DNA of 64,000 nt from Roseinatronobacter monicus (GTDB lineage: Bacteria; Pseudomonadota; Alphaproteobacteria; Rhodobacterales; Rhodobacteraceae), in contig NZ_VFPT01000001.1 in assembly GCF_006716865.1 (NCBI RefSeq), positions 2,103,001 to 2,167,000 on the forward strand, given 5' to 3'. The notes under the pieces are model-generated. The model did not search any database. It was not told the origin of the DNA and saw nothing but the letters and a program-made list of their open reading frames with translations. Below are positions 18,001-27,336 of this stretch, piece after piece. Each line of letters opens with the position of its first letter. The first letter of the stretch is position 1. The translations under genes were made by a program, and so were the position numbers.

Positions 18001-18029
18001 AAAAGAGCCAGCATCGCGCTGGCTCTTTT
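18001..18029 (-). terminator. Rho-independent terminator of the ftsQAZ operon
   Basis: AAAAGAGCCAGC (18001-18012) and GCTGGCTCTTTT (18018-18029) form a perfect 12-base inverted repeat with a 5-base loop, 27 bases after the ftsZ stop. On the reverse strand the stem ends in a T-run. Confidence 0.92.
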
Positions 18030-18056
18030 CAGATATTCAGTTGTGTCGCGCGCGCG

Positions 18057-19796
18057 TCAGTTGGCCTGCCTGCGCAGGAACGCCGGAATCTCGATACGAT
18101 CATCCGAGGGCGCGGGTGCAGGGTCTTCGTCATACTGCGTGACCGGTGGCGACATCCGGCGCTGTGCTGCGGCTTGCCCGCCTTCGGAGGGCTGACCCGA
18201 CATGCGGCTAATCAAAGACCCGATCCCAAATCTGGACCCTCTCTCAGCTGTTCCGCCAGATGCCTCTTCACGCTCGGCAGGGGCACGACCATAGCCTGAT
18301 CCGGGCGCTTTTTGCACGGCGCGCTGTAGCTTCGCCAGCGTTTCAGGGGATGGGGTTCCGGGCGACTGGCGGCGCGGTGCCGTGTAATCCGCACCGGGCA
18401 TGGGCCGCGGTGCAACTGTCTGCTGCTTTTCGGCCAGAACAGAGTCGATGTCGAACTGATCGTCATACTGCTCTACAGGCTGCTGCCCCCTGCCCGCATA
18501 GCGCGGTGCAGGTTGCTGATACTGCTCGGCCGGAGCGGCGGCACGATTGGTCTGCGGCGCATAGGTCGGCGCGTCATACTCAGGCTGCTGGGCCGTGTAT
18601 TGCGGCGCGGGCTGTCTGGCGGGCTCTGGGTTGGGCATACGCTCGAACAGGTTTCTCTGCTCGGCGCGCTCTTCTGCCTCGCGTGCGGTTGGGGATTGTG
18701 CGTATTCCGCTGGGCTAGGCTGCTGTGCCGCTTGCGGGGCAGGCTGTGGCGCGGGGCGCTCTGCCATTTCAGGGCGCACAGGCGTTGACATGCTGCGCCG
18801 TGGCGTCGCTTCGATTTGCGAATTCGGGGCCACGTCGATACCAGTTGCAACAACCGACACACGCAGCGCGCCTTCCATTGCAGGGTCCAGCGTCGAGCCG
18901 ACGATGATATTTGCTTCAGGGTCAACCTTTTCGCGGATGCGGTTGGCGGCTTCGTCCAGTTCAAACAGCGTCAGGTCATACCCGCCGGTGATATTGATCA
19001 GGACACCGCGCGCGCCATGCAGGCTGATTTCGTCCAGAAGTGGGTTCGCAATGGCTTTCTCGGCGGCTTGAATGGCGCGATCTTCGCCTGTCGCCTCGCC
19101 TGTGCCCATCATGGCCTTGCCCATTTCGTCCATTACGGCGCGCACATCGGCAAAGTCGAGGTTGATAAGGCCCGGACGGACCATCAGATCGGTCACCCCC
19201 TTGACGCCCTGATACAGCACGTCATCGGCCATAGCGAAAGCTTCGGTAAATGTCGTCTTTTCATTCGCAAGGCGAAACAGGTTCTGGTTGGGAATGATAA
19301 TCAGTGTATCGACCACTTTTTGCAGCGCCTCGACCCCTTCCTCGGCCTGACGCATCCGCTTGGAGCCTTCAAACTGGAACGGCTTGGTCACGACACCGAC
19401 TGTCAGGACGCCCAATTCCCGTGCGGCCTGCGCGATGATCGGGGCAGCACCTGTTCCGGTGCCGCCGCCCATCCCCGCAGTGATGAAGCACATGTGCGAG
19501 CCAGCAAGATGATCGATGATTTCCTCGATCGTTTCTTCGGCTGCGGCAGACCCCACAGAGGGCCGCGCACCAGCGCCCAGACCTTCGGTGATCTTGACAC
19601 CCATCTGGATGCGACCGGGCGCTCGGCTTTGCTGAAGGGCTTGCGCGTCAGTGTTTGCAACCACGAATTCGACACCTTCCAGTGCCTTTTCGATCATGTT
19701 GTTGACTGCATTGCCGCCCGCGCCGCCAACACCGAATACTGTGATCCGGGGGGACAGGTCATCATGCTGCGCGTGTTCTGTGAAGTTTAGTGCCAT
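18057..19796 (-). CDS. ftsZ: Cell division GTPase FtsZ
   Basis: A 579-residue tubulin homologue. The GTPase core (about residues 10-320) carries [15 protein letters not shown], the tubulin signature [10 protein letters not shown] and the T7 synergy loop ([11 protein letters not shown]). A long linker of about 230 residues, rich in Gln, Pro, Ala and Arg, follows. The conserved C-terminal peptide ([13 protein letters not shown]) binds FtsA and other partners. The length matches Rhodobacterales FtsZ, longer than E. coli FtsZ. ATG at 19796 has GGAG 8 bases upstream. The 187-base gap to ftsA holds a GANTC site at 19869-19873 and may carry an own promoter. Confidence 0.98.
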   Translation of the reverse strand: MALNFTEHAQHDDLSPRITVFGVGGAGGNAVNNMIEKALEGVEFVVANTDAQALQQSRAPGRIQMGVKITEGLGAGARPSVGSAAAEETIEEIIDHLAGSHMCFITAGMGGGTGTGAAPIIAQAARELGVLTVGVVTKPFQFEGSKRMRQAEEGVEALQKVVDTLIIIPNQNLFRLANEKTTFTEAFAMADDVLYQGVKGVTDLMVRPGLINLDFADVRAVMDEMGKAMMGTGEATGEDRAIQAAEKAIANPLLDEISLHGARGVLINITGGYDLTLFELDEAANRIREKVDPEANIIVGSTLDPAMEGALRVSVVATGIDVAPNSQIEATPRRSMSTPVRPEMAERPAPQPAPQAAQQPSPAEYAQSPTAREAEERAEQRNLFERMPNPEPARQPAPQYTAQQPEYDAPTYAPQTNRAAAPAEQYQQPAPRYAGRGQQPVEQYDDQFDIDSVLAEKQQTVAPRPMPGADYTAPRRQSPGTPSPETLAKLQRAVQKAPGSGYGRAPAEREEASGGTAERGSRFGIGSLISRMSGQPSEGGQAAAQRRMSPPVTQYDEDPAPAPSDDRIEIPAFLRRQAN

Positions 19797-19983
19797 CTGC
19801 TCACTCCGCCTCTCTTTTTTAGCCGACGCGCGCTGCCACAAGTTTGCGCCGGAATACCGCTTTTGCAAGAATCCTACAGGTGTTGCGGGCCGAGGTCATC
19901 AAAAAAGTCACAAAGCAACACCAGATATGGCAATTTTCTTCCTGTTTTCCGCCGTGTTTCGGTCAACTGACAACATTTTGATG

Positions 19984-21318
19984 TCACCAGTGGTCCTTGA
20001 ACCATTTTACCGCCCGATTCAGCGACCGTGCGGGGTAACTGTCGACGGGCAAGTCAAAATCCCACCACTCGTCCTGCGGGTGCGTTGCCAGCAGGCTTAG
20101 GCCCACAGCACTCGAGAACGCGGGGCCAGAGGCCGCTTGCGGCAGGCCGCGCACACGCACGGGGCGACCCAATCGCACTTGCTGCCCGAAAATCCGCGCC
20201 GCCAATCCGTCAATGCCGGGCACCTGAGAGCCGCCGCCCGTCAGCACGACCTGCTGGCTGGGCAAATGGTTGAAGCCTGCGGCATCCAGTCGGGCGCGCG
20301 CCTCTTCCAGAATTTCCTCGATACGAGGGCGCATGATCCCGATCAGCTCTGCCCGGCTGACACTGCGGCGGTCTTTTTCCCAATCACCGCTGTCGCCTGT
20401 CAACGCGATCATCTCGCGGTCATCCATCGAGGTGGCCTGCACCCCGCCATGTACCGTCTTGATCCGTTCGGCCATCGAGAAGTCGATCTGCAACCCTTTC
20501 GAGATGTCCGAGGTCACATGCGCGCCCCCCATCCGAACGCTGTCAGCATAGATCATGTGTTTCTTGATGAACACCGACACACTTGCTGACCCCGCGCCCA
20601 GATCGACGCAGGCCGCCCCCAATTCCTGCTCGTCCTCAACCAGCGCGGACATGCCCGCCGCATAGGCGCTTGAGGCAATACCGGCAAGTTCGACATCGCA
20701 ACGCTTCAGGCAGTTGCAGACATTCTGGATCAGACTGGCATCGACAGTCAGCAAATGCATATCGCAGGCTAGTGTGCTTCCGCTTTGCCCACGCGGGTCT
20801 GACAGCCCCGTGCGATGGTCCAGCGCAAAGTTTATCGGCTGGGCATGCAGCACATCGCGCCCTGCCCCGAAATCGGGCATTTCGCACGCCGCCATGACGC
20901 AGGCGATATCATTCTCTGCGACTGTGCCCGTATCAATCGCGACTTCGCCAGCCAGCCCGTATGACCGCACATTGCCGCCCGACAGACAGACCATCACATG
21001 ATCCACCCGCGTCTGCGCCATTTTCTGTGCCGCTTGCAGGGCGGTGCGAATGGCGCTTTCCGTTTCAGCCATCGCCGAGACTTCGCCAAAGCGCACCCCA
21101 CGAGAGCGCGTTGTTCCCGCCCCGATCACTCGGAATGCCGCCTGCCCTGCCATATTGCCAATGCCCGGATGATCGGATGTGCTGCTGTCAGGGTCCAGCT
21201 TGAGCACGAGGGCCGCGATTTTGTAGGTGCCAATATCTAGCGTGGCAATAACGCCACGCTGCATCGCGGCGCGGCGCATCTGGCGCATAGCGCGTTGCGA
21301 GGCATAGGGGTCGGTCAT
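19984..21318 (-). CDS. ftsA: Cell division protein FtsA
   Basis: A 444-residue actin-like ATPase that anchors FtsZ to the membrane. It shows the phosphate-1 motif ATLDIGTYKIAALVLK, the FtsA 1C region, the adenosine motif VVLTGGGSQVPG and a C-terminal basic amphipathic end (ARSLNRAVKWFKDHW) for membrane binding. Its ATG at 21318 overlaps the ftsQ stop (TGATG). A GTG three bases upstream has better spacing to GGAGG and could be the true start. Confidence 0.97.
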   Translation of the reverse strand: MTDPYASQRAMRQMRRAAMQRGVIATLDIGTYKIAALVLKLDPDSSTSDHPGIGNMAGQAAFRVIGAGTTRSRGVRFGEVSAMAETESAIRTALQAAQKMAQTRVDHVMVCLSGGNVRSYGLAGEVAIDTGTVAENDIACVMAACEMPDFGAGRDVLHAQPINFALDHRTGLSDPRGQSGSTLACDMHLLTVDASLIQNVCNCLKRCDVELAGIASSAYAAGMSALVEDEQELGAACVDLGAGSASVSVFIKKHMIYADSVRMGGAHVTSDISKGLQIDFSMAERIKTVHGGVQATSMDDREMIALTGDSGDWEKDRRSVSRAELIGIMRPRIEEILEEARARLDAAGFNHLPSQQVVLTGGGSQVPGIDGLAARIFGQQVRLGRPVRVRGLPQAASGPAFSSAVGLSLLATHPQDEWWDFDLPVDSYPARSLNRAVKWFKDHW

Positions 21319-22649
21319 CACTGTAAAGCCTCCATCGTCTGTGAACGGATATCGCGCAGGGTTTCCATTGCCCCCTCGCTAATTTGAAGAATGGGTCGGG
21401 ACGGGTTGCGCATGTCAGCGACCAGCAGATCGCGCGACAGCAAATCCTGCGCCTGTTCCAGCGCGACCACGCGTTCGAGCGCGGCCACTGCACCAGCCTC
21501 GGGCAGCCGGAAGCGCTGTTCGCGGTCCAGCACGACATCCCAGCGCCGCTCGCCCATACGGACCAGCCCGCGCAGCCTGTGCCCAAGCGGCGATGCGGAA
21601 TCGAGCAGTTGCAGCGCCTCGGATATCTGCGTGTTGGCCCCTTTCCCTGCGATAAGCGGCAGGTCAGAGCGCACATTTCGATGCGTGACATAGGCGACGC
21701 GCACCCCTTCGGCATCCAGCAATTCCAACCCTTCGTCGGAACGCCAAAGAATGGTGGGGCTGCGTTCGGTAACAGACAGCGCAATTACGCCGCCAGACAG
21801 CAACCGCAAATCGGCAGAGCGCACCCAGTCAAGTGTCTCGACCTCTTCGCGCAGCGCGTCCAGATCGACCCGGAACGAGGATAGCGGCAGGTCAAGATCC
21901 AGCTTCTGGCGCAAGGCCTGCTCCAGCTCCGGCGTCATTTCGGGCAGGTCCAGACTGGTAATCATGAATTCGGGGCGGTCGACAAATGCGTCATAGACGG
22001 CATCAATCTGAGTGGCGATGGCCACGCGCCGCGCTTCATCCGCAAAGAACACGACAGCCGCCAACATGACGGCCAAAAGCGGTGCGCAAAATTTTACAAA
22101 CACCCGGTACCCCGGCGTCAGCCACATCCTTTGCAGGCGATATCCAAAGCGGCTGTCGCGCAGTGATCTGCTGCGCACGCGGCGCGCCTGCGGGCGGTCT
22201 TCCAGCTTGGACAGAAAAGGGGCGTCAGGGGTTTCTACGTGATCTTGCGGGTCTTGCCACTGCCCGAACCCGTCGGGCACAGACCAATCTCTTGACATCT
22301 GCGCGCCGGGTTCTGGCGAAAATTCGACATCCGACGCGCCATACAAGGATGAATCCAGCGTCTCGATCAGACTGGCTGTCTGGATTTCCGACATATCCAA
22401 CGCCTGATAGAGGGCCGTCTCAAGGCGCTGCGCCCCGTGCACATCCTGTGCCATCTCGGGCAAAAGCACATGCGGCAGAATATCATCCTGCGCGTATTCC
22501 TCAGCGCGTGTCGCACTCAGGTGATCCCAGAAGCTATGGGGCCGTGACAGCGCCGAAACTGGCGCACCTGCATCATCAAGGGCTGCATGATCGCTATTGG
22601 CATATGTGCGGCGCGGATCTCCCGCGCCATGAGGGCCTACCGGTCGCAT
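21318..22649 (-). CDS. ftsQ: Cell division protein FtsQ with a long cytoplasmic N-terminus
   Basis: A 443-residue bitopic protein. The conserved part starts near residue 168 (RFGYRLQRMWLTPGYR), with one membrane helix at about 185-202, then the POTRA domain and the FtsQ domain (VTERSPTILWR). It links early and late divisome proteins through FtsB and FtsL. The N-terminal region of about 180 residues is acidic, low in hydrophobic clusters and far longer than the few tens of residues usual in the family. The ATG at 22649 is chosen for GGAGG 7 bases upstream. It overlaps the ddl end by 13 bases. Confidence 0.93.
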   Translation of the reverse strand: MRPVGPHGAGDPRRTYANSDHAALDDAGAPVSALSRPHSFWDHLSATRAEEYAQDDILPHVLLPEMAQDVHGAQRLETALYQALDMSEIQTASLIETLDSSLYGASDVEFSPEPGAQMSRDWSVPDGFGQWQDPQDHVETPDAPFLSKLEDRPQARRVRSRSLRDSRFGYRLQRMWLTPGYRVFVKFCAPLLAVMLAAVVFFADEARRVAIATQIDAVYDAFVDRPEFMITSLDLPEMTPELEQALRQKLDLDLPLSSFRVDLDALREEVETLDWVRSADLRLLSGGVIALSVTERSPTILWRSDEGLELLDAEGVRVAYVTHRNVRSDLPLIAGKGANTQISEALQLLDSASPLGHRLRGLVRMGERRWDVVLDREQRFRLPEAGAVAALERVVALEQAQDLLSRDLLVADMRNPSRPILQISEGAMETLRDIRSQTMEALQ

Positions 22650-23557
22650 GAAGCATCCTCCACGATCCAGTGGCACAGTTCAGAAAAACTGATCCCGCAA
22701 TGCCCAGCCTGCTCGGGCACAAGCGAGGTGGGCGTCATGCCGGGCTGGGTGTTGGTTTCCAGCAGGATCAGCCCGTCCAGCCCACGGTCCTCATCCCAGC
22801 GAAAATCGGTGCGGCTGACACCACGGCAACCCAGCACCTGATGGGCACGCAATGCGTAATCAAGGCAGGCCGCATGGATCGGCGCAGGAATATCGGCAGG
22901 CACCACATGGCGCGAGCCACCGGGCGTGTATTTGGCGTCATAGTCATACCAGCCATCGGTCAGAATATCCGTGACCGCCAAAGGCCTGTCCCCCATGACC
23001 GTGGTGGTCAGTTCTCGCCCCGGCGCAAAGGCCTCGACCATGACCTGCGCGGGCATTTCCGACCCCAATTGTGGCGGTGAATTGGCGCGGTCCGGCACCA
23101 AATATACACCGACCGAACTGCCCTCGTTATTGGGCTTCACGACATAGGGCGGCGCCATCAGATGGCGCGCCATGACATCTTCTTTGGCGGCGATTATGCT
23201 GGGCACAACTGGCAGGTCAGCAGACTGAAACGCGGCCTTGGAGCGCTCCTTGTCCATTGCCAGCGCCGAGGCCAGGACGCCCGAATGCGTATAAGGGATG
23301 CGCAGCCATTCAAGAATGCCCTGAATGCAGCCATCTTCGCCGTAGCGGCCATGCAATGCGTTGAAAACCACGTCAGGCGCAATCTCGACCAGACGCTGCA
23401 CGACATCGCCGCGCGCATCCAACTCGATCACTTCATACCCTGCCACCCGCAACGCTTTCGCGCATTCATGCCCTGACGACAGCGACACCTCGCGCTCAGC
23501 CGAGAGTCCGCCTTTCAGAACACATATCCGGGGGGCTGCCCTGCTCGACATGCCCAT
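22637..23557 (-). CDS. ddl: D-alanine--D-alanine ligase
   Basis: A 306-residue ATP-grasp ligase of DdlB length. Visible motifs are VLKGGLSAEREVSL (N-terminal), ALHGRYGEDGCIQG, the ATP loop VVKPNNEGSSVGVY and the catalytic/metal region LLETNTQPGMTPTSLVPEQA. It joins two D-alanines for the peptidoglycan stem. GAGG lies 8 bases before the ATG; a second ATG two codons later is possible. It follows murB after 52 bases and overlaps ftsQ. Confidence 0.97.
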   Translation of the reverse strand: MGMSSRAAPRICVLKGGLSAEREVSLSSGHECAKALRVAGYEVIELDARGDVVQRLVEIAPDVVFNALHGRYGEDGCIQGILEWLRIPYTHSGVLASALAMDKERSKAAFQSADLPVVPSIIAAKEDVMARHLMAPPYVVKPNNEGSSVGVYLVPDRANSPPQLGSEMPAQVMVEAFAPGRELTTTVMGDRPLAVTDILTDGWYDYDAKYTPGGSRHVVPADIPAPIHAACLDYALRAHQVLGCRGVSRTDFRWDEDRGLDGLILLETNTQPGMTPTSLVPEQAGHCGISFSELCHWIVEDASCDR

Positions 23558-23609
23558 TCCGTCTGCCTCATGGCCTTTGCGGCCTTTTTTGCCCCAGTTT
23601 CAGGGCGTT

Positions 23610-24584
23610 TTATTCAGTCTGCGCCGCGCCAGAACCAAGTTCCAGTTGCGGCAATACGCCGTCAGGCCCTGCTTCGCCTACACGTCGTATCTCCCACTGT
23701 AGCGAAATACCGCGCGCTTGCAAAACCCTTTTTCGAACTTCCTCGCCCAGCGCCTCTAATTCAGTCGCTGTGGCCCCACCGGCATTGATCAGGAAATTCG
23801 GGTGTTTGGGCGACATCTGCGCGCCGCCAAGGCGTGCGCCGCGAAGCCCGGCCTGCTCTATCACCTTCCATGCCTTTAACTCGTGGCTGTCTTCCGCGCG
23901 CCCGGTCGAGCTGAATCCGGCAGGGTTGCGAAAGGTCGAGCCTGCGCTGCGCTCTTTGGTGGGTTGGGTTGCATCGCGCGCAGCCAACTGGTCCACCATC
24001 CGTGCATGCAGCGCGCTCGGGGCGCCTTCGGGTGCATGAAACTGTGCGCGTGTGATGACCATGCCTTCGGGCAAATCGGACTGGCGGTAGCGCAGGTTCA
24101 GATCGCCAGCTAGGATGGTGTGGCGCTGGCCTTGGCGGTCAATCACTGTAACATCAATCAGGTGATCCGCAACATAAGTGCCATAGCAGCCTGCATTCAT
24201 GCGCACAGCCCCGCCAATGCTGCCGGGAATGGTGCGCAAAAAGGTCAGATCGCGCCCCGCATCCGCCGCCTTGCGGGCCACATGCGCATCAAGGGCCGCC
24301 GCACCGGCTGTGATCGCCTCGCCCGTCTCGATGGCGTTGAAACCACGCCCCAATCGGATCACCACAGCGCGAATACCGCCGTCACGCACAATCAGGTTCG
24401 AGCCGACACCCATCGGGAACACTGCAATCTCTGGGTCGAGGGCTGCCAGAAATGCACAGAGATCCGCCTCATCAGCGGGTTGAAACAGCCAATCGGCAGG
24501 CCCGCCGACGCGCAGCCATGTGAGCGTATCAAGCGGTTTTTGCGGTGTGAGTGTGCCGCGCACAGGGATCAGGTCAGGTGTCAT
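23610..24584 (-). CDS. murB: UDP-N-acetylenolpyruvoylglucosamine reductase
   Basis: A 324-residue flavoenzyme making UDP-MurNAc. FAD motifs are [14 protein letters not shown] and [15 protein letters not shown]; the proton-donor serine is in [11 protein letters not shown] and the C-terminal glutamate region is in [11 protein letters not shown]. The ATG at 24584 ([10 protein letters not shown]) has AGGTCA about 8 bases upstream; longer starts up to 24803 add residues unlike the family. The last about 20 residues (rich in Gly, Pro, Leu) are a tail beyond the usual end. murC, the usual partner upstream, is missing here; a divergent small gene is found instead. Confidence 0.96.
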   Translation of the reverse strand: MTPDLIPVRGTLTPQKPLDTLTWLRVGGPADWLFQPADEADLCAFLAALDPEIAVFPMGVGSNLIVRDGGIRAVVIRLGRGFNAIETGEAITAGAAALDAHVARKAADAGRDLTFLRTIPGSIGGAVRMNAGCYGTYVADHLIDVTVIDRQGQRHTILAGDLNLRYRQSDLPEGMVITRAQFHAPEGAPSALHARMVDQLAARDATQPTKERSAGSTFRNPAGFSSTGRAEDSHELKAWKVIEQAGLRGARLGGAQMSPKHPNFLINAGGATATELEALGEEVRKRVLQARGISLQWEIRRVGEAGPDGVLPQLELGSGAAQTE

Positions 24585-24764
24585 AAGATGTGACCTAGCG
24601 CGGGAATAGGGCCTTTGTCGAGAGGGTCTGCCCGCCCCACAGATATGCCGCGCTATTATACGCCGGGGCCAGACCGGCACTTGCGCAAGTTTCCTTTCGC
24701 ATGGAACCAAACCCGCAGGCAGAGCGTTGCCCAGTATCAGACTGAAAATATGTTGAGGGACAAT

Positions 24765-24947
24765 ATGAACACCAATTATACTGGCTTGCTGGGCATTCTT
24801 CACCTTGCACTGGTCGTCTGGGCGGCAGTGTCAATTCTGGGCTCAGGCGCGACGCAGGGACAAAAAGTTCTCTGGATACTGCTTGTTCTTATCTTTCCCG
24901 TTATCGGTTTGATTATCTGGTTCCTTGCAGGACCGAAGAAGACCTGA
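24765..24947 (+). CDS. Small membrane protein with a PLDc_N (cardiolipin synthase N-terminal) domain
   Basis: A 60-residue protein with two membrane helices ([17 protein letters not shown] and [20 protein letters not shown]) and a short Gly-Pro-Lys-Lys end. This matches the stand-alone PLDc_N domain family. The start ATG has GAGGGA 4 bases upstream. It is divergent from murB. Its role is unknown. Confidence 0.85.
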   Translation: MNTNYTGLLGILHLALVVWAAVSILGSGATQGQKVLWILLVLIFPVIGLIIWFLAGPKKT

Positions 24948-25125
24948 GGGGAACGCCGCGCATTGTATCAGCCAATGGCGCTCCGGGGTAGCGTGTAGGC
25001 GTGCCATCAACTTTTGATGCCGTTGGGCGACAGGCGACTATCCCCAAACACCTTCCACCACCGTTATGCGCAAGGCCGCCAGCCATGTTACTGGCTGTCG
25101 GCGTGCGCACCCTTGGACACCGCCA

Positions 25126-27117
25126 TCAATTCCCGCCCAGCAATCCGCGCAGGCGGTTGCCGATCTCGGCCTCCAGCCCACGGCGCAGTGTGTCTTCAAT
25201 CCGCTCACCCTCTTGGCGCTCGACCCCGAGATCGCGCTGCAAGCGCCGCTCCACCTGACTGCGCGTCCGCTCTTCCAGACGCAGGGCTTCTTCGCGGGCG
25301 ATTTCTTCCAGCCGCTCGCGCTCCAGTCGCGTCTGTTCGCGTGCCAGCGCTTCCATGTCCAGTCGGAAGCGCGGGGAATCCCACGGCCCTGTCATCATCA
25401 GTGGTACGCGCAAAGTATCATCACCGCGCACCGCAGCAGGCACGATGCGGTAGTCCAGATTGCGCTGGCCCAGCCCCACCTGACCGCGCCCGGTGACGTT
25501 AAACTGCCGCGCCTCCAGCCGCAGGTCGTCATTGCGCAACACCCCGTCGGCAATGGTAAAACTGCCATTGACCGACTGATAGACCGTGCGGTTCCCCTCG
25601 CCCATATAGGACATGTCCAGATTGCGCAGCATACCCGCCAGATCGAAGCCGATAATCTCGCCCTGCGACAGCGCCAACGTCCCTTCGCCGCGCAAGGAAT
25701 TCATGATGTCATGCAAGGTGTTGCCCACACCCAGAAATTGCAGGTCCATATTCGCCATGCCTTGCAATCGCCGATAATCCGCCATCTCGGTCAGGAGTGG
25801 CAGCAAATCAATCCCGCGCAAGCGCAGATCACCGCCCACGGACAGGCCAGAGCGGTTGTTCATCACGAATTCACCCGCCAACTGCCCCCCGAACAATGCG
25901 ACTTCGCGCAGATCGAACACGGCACGGGCGCGGTCAATCGCAACCCCGACCCGCATGCGGCCCAGACTGGTCATATCAGTCCGCACGCCCGCAAGCGTCA
26001 GCGAGACATCTGCATCCAGCCCGTCCAAAACGCTGGCATCTATCGGCGCGCGCGACCAGCCTGATCCGCCTGACTGGCCACTCTGCCCGCCCTGCCCTGT
26101 GGCCCCCGCGCTGCGCAGATCCAGCACATCGCCCGATAGCTGACCCGACAGGCGCGGGCGCTCCGCCCCAAAGCCAAGATCCGCCGCCCCCGTCAGGCGC
26201 ACCCCTCCGGCCCGAAGCTGCAAATCACGGCCATACAGCGTGCCATCAGCGGTGCGTGTGACCTGTCCTGTCAGACCCAATGGCAAAAACTGGGGTGCAA
26301 CCACGCCCCCTGACTGCCCTGCAAGCTGCATCAGCGGGCGCACCGCCGGGGCTTGCGCCTGAAGCTGGCCCTCAAACACCAGATCCTGCAACCCGGCGCG
26401 CCCTGAAAAGACAAGGGTCACCCCCGCAGCGATTGCGTCCACAGTCACCGCACTGACCGCACCAGAGATCATACGTTCGGCATTATCCGTGGTGGCTGTC
26501 ACTTGAAAGGATTGCCCGTTCAGCGTGCCCGACGCGCTGAGGTCAGCCGGGCCAGCAAGCCCTTCAAGACGCAAGGTGGCATCCAGACCACTGATGCGCA
26601 TATCTGTGCCGGACTGTGCATCCTCGATATGCAGACTGCCGCCGCTGATGCGGGCTTCGGTCAGCGAAACATTGCGTTGGCGGCGTATTGAGGCCCCCTC
26701 TGAGGTATCTGGGGCACCGGCATCGTTGGTGCCGGACCGGAAGCCCCAGTTCAACTGACCTTCGGCATCGCGCAGCATGTGCAATTGCGGGTCTTGCAGC
26801 AGTATCCGCTCGACCACGATATCACCGCGGATCAGCGCGAGCAGATTCAGGCCTATATCCATCTCGGCGGCGGCGAGCAGGGGTGCCTCGCCCGCCCATT
26901 GCGGGTTGCCGATGCGCACATTCTGCGCAGTGGCCCCGATCACGGGATAGAAACTGGCCCTGACTTCACCGTCAAATTGCACGCTGCGTCCGGTTGCGGC
27001 TTCAAACTGTTGCGCCGCCAGAATGGCGATACGTTCTGTCGGCAATATAAACAACGCCCCCCCCAGCAGGATGGCGACCCCAATCAACATTGCAACAATA
27101 GCCTTTATCAAACGCAT
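25126..27117 (-). CDS. AsmA family protein
   Basis: A 663-residue protein with an N-terminal membrane anchor (about residues 5-25) and a large periplasmic part. The AsmA N-terminal domain (PTERIAILAAQQFEAATGR, FDGEVRASFYPVIG) and the C-terminal AsmA_2 region (about residues 430-610) are visible. The last about 60 residues are rich in Arg and Glu and probably helical (EREREERL-like pattern). AsmA-like proteins are linked to outer membrane lipid balance and to lipid transfer. The ATG at 27117 has GGGGGA 4 bases upstream; an ATG at 27153 lacks one. It is divergent from gltX. Confidence 0.9.
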   Translation of the reverse strand: MRLIKAIVAMLIGVAILLGGALFILPTERIAILAAQQFEAATGRSVQFDGEVRASFYPVIGATAQNVRIGNPQWAGEAPLLAAAEMDIGLNLLALIRGDIVVERILLQDPQLHMLRDAEGQLNWGFRSGTNDAGAPDTSEGASIRRQRNVSLTEARISGGSLHIEDAQSGTDMRISGLDATLRLEGLAGPADLSASGTLNGQSFQVTATTDNAERMISGAVSAVTVDAIAAGVTLVFSGRAGLQDLVFEGQLQAQAPAVRPLMQLAGQSGGVVAPQFLPLGLTGQVTRTADGTLYGRDLQLRAGGVRLTGAADLGFGAERPRLSGQLSGDVLDLRSAGATGQGGQSGQSGGSGWSRAPIDASVLDGLDADVSLTLAGVRTDMTSLGRMRVGVAIDRARAVFDLREVALFGGQLAGEFVMNNRSGLSVGGDLRLRGIDLLPLLTEMADYRRLQGMANMDLQFLGVGNTLHDIMNSLRGEGTLALSQGEIIGFDLAGMLRNLDMSYMGEGNRTVYQSVNGSFTIADGVLRNDDLRLEARQFNVTGRGQVGLGQRNLDYRIVPAAVRGDDTLRVPLMMTGPWDSPRFRLDMEALAREQTRLERERLEEIAREEALRLEERTRSQVERRLQRDLGVERQEGERIEDTLRRGLEAEIGNRLRGLLGGN

Positions 27118-27336
27118 GTAGTCCCCCAACCGATCACGCAACCTGCCGTTCATTGCAGAGTCTAACTTTGGCGTTGCATTGTGTCTCGGTCAAAATAATC
27201 TGTATCACCCTTGCGCGTAAATTCGTGACTTGCAGCCAAAGCTGTCAGCACGCGCAGCCTTGGTGCGGTGCTGTGCAGGCCTTGCACTGTGCCATACCTT
27301 GTGAAAAAGGAAGGCTGGCTTCAGGAGGTTTCCGCC

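Noticed and set aside
18816..19790. Long open frame (324 codons) on the forward strand over ftsZ
   Set aside because: It lies fully opposite the FtsZ GTPase core, shows no family motifs and is a composition-driven shadow.
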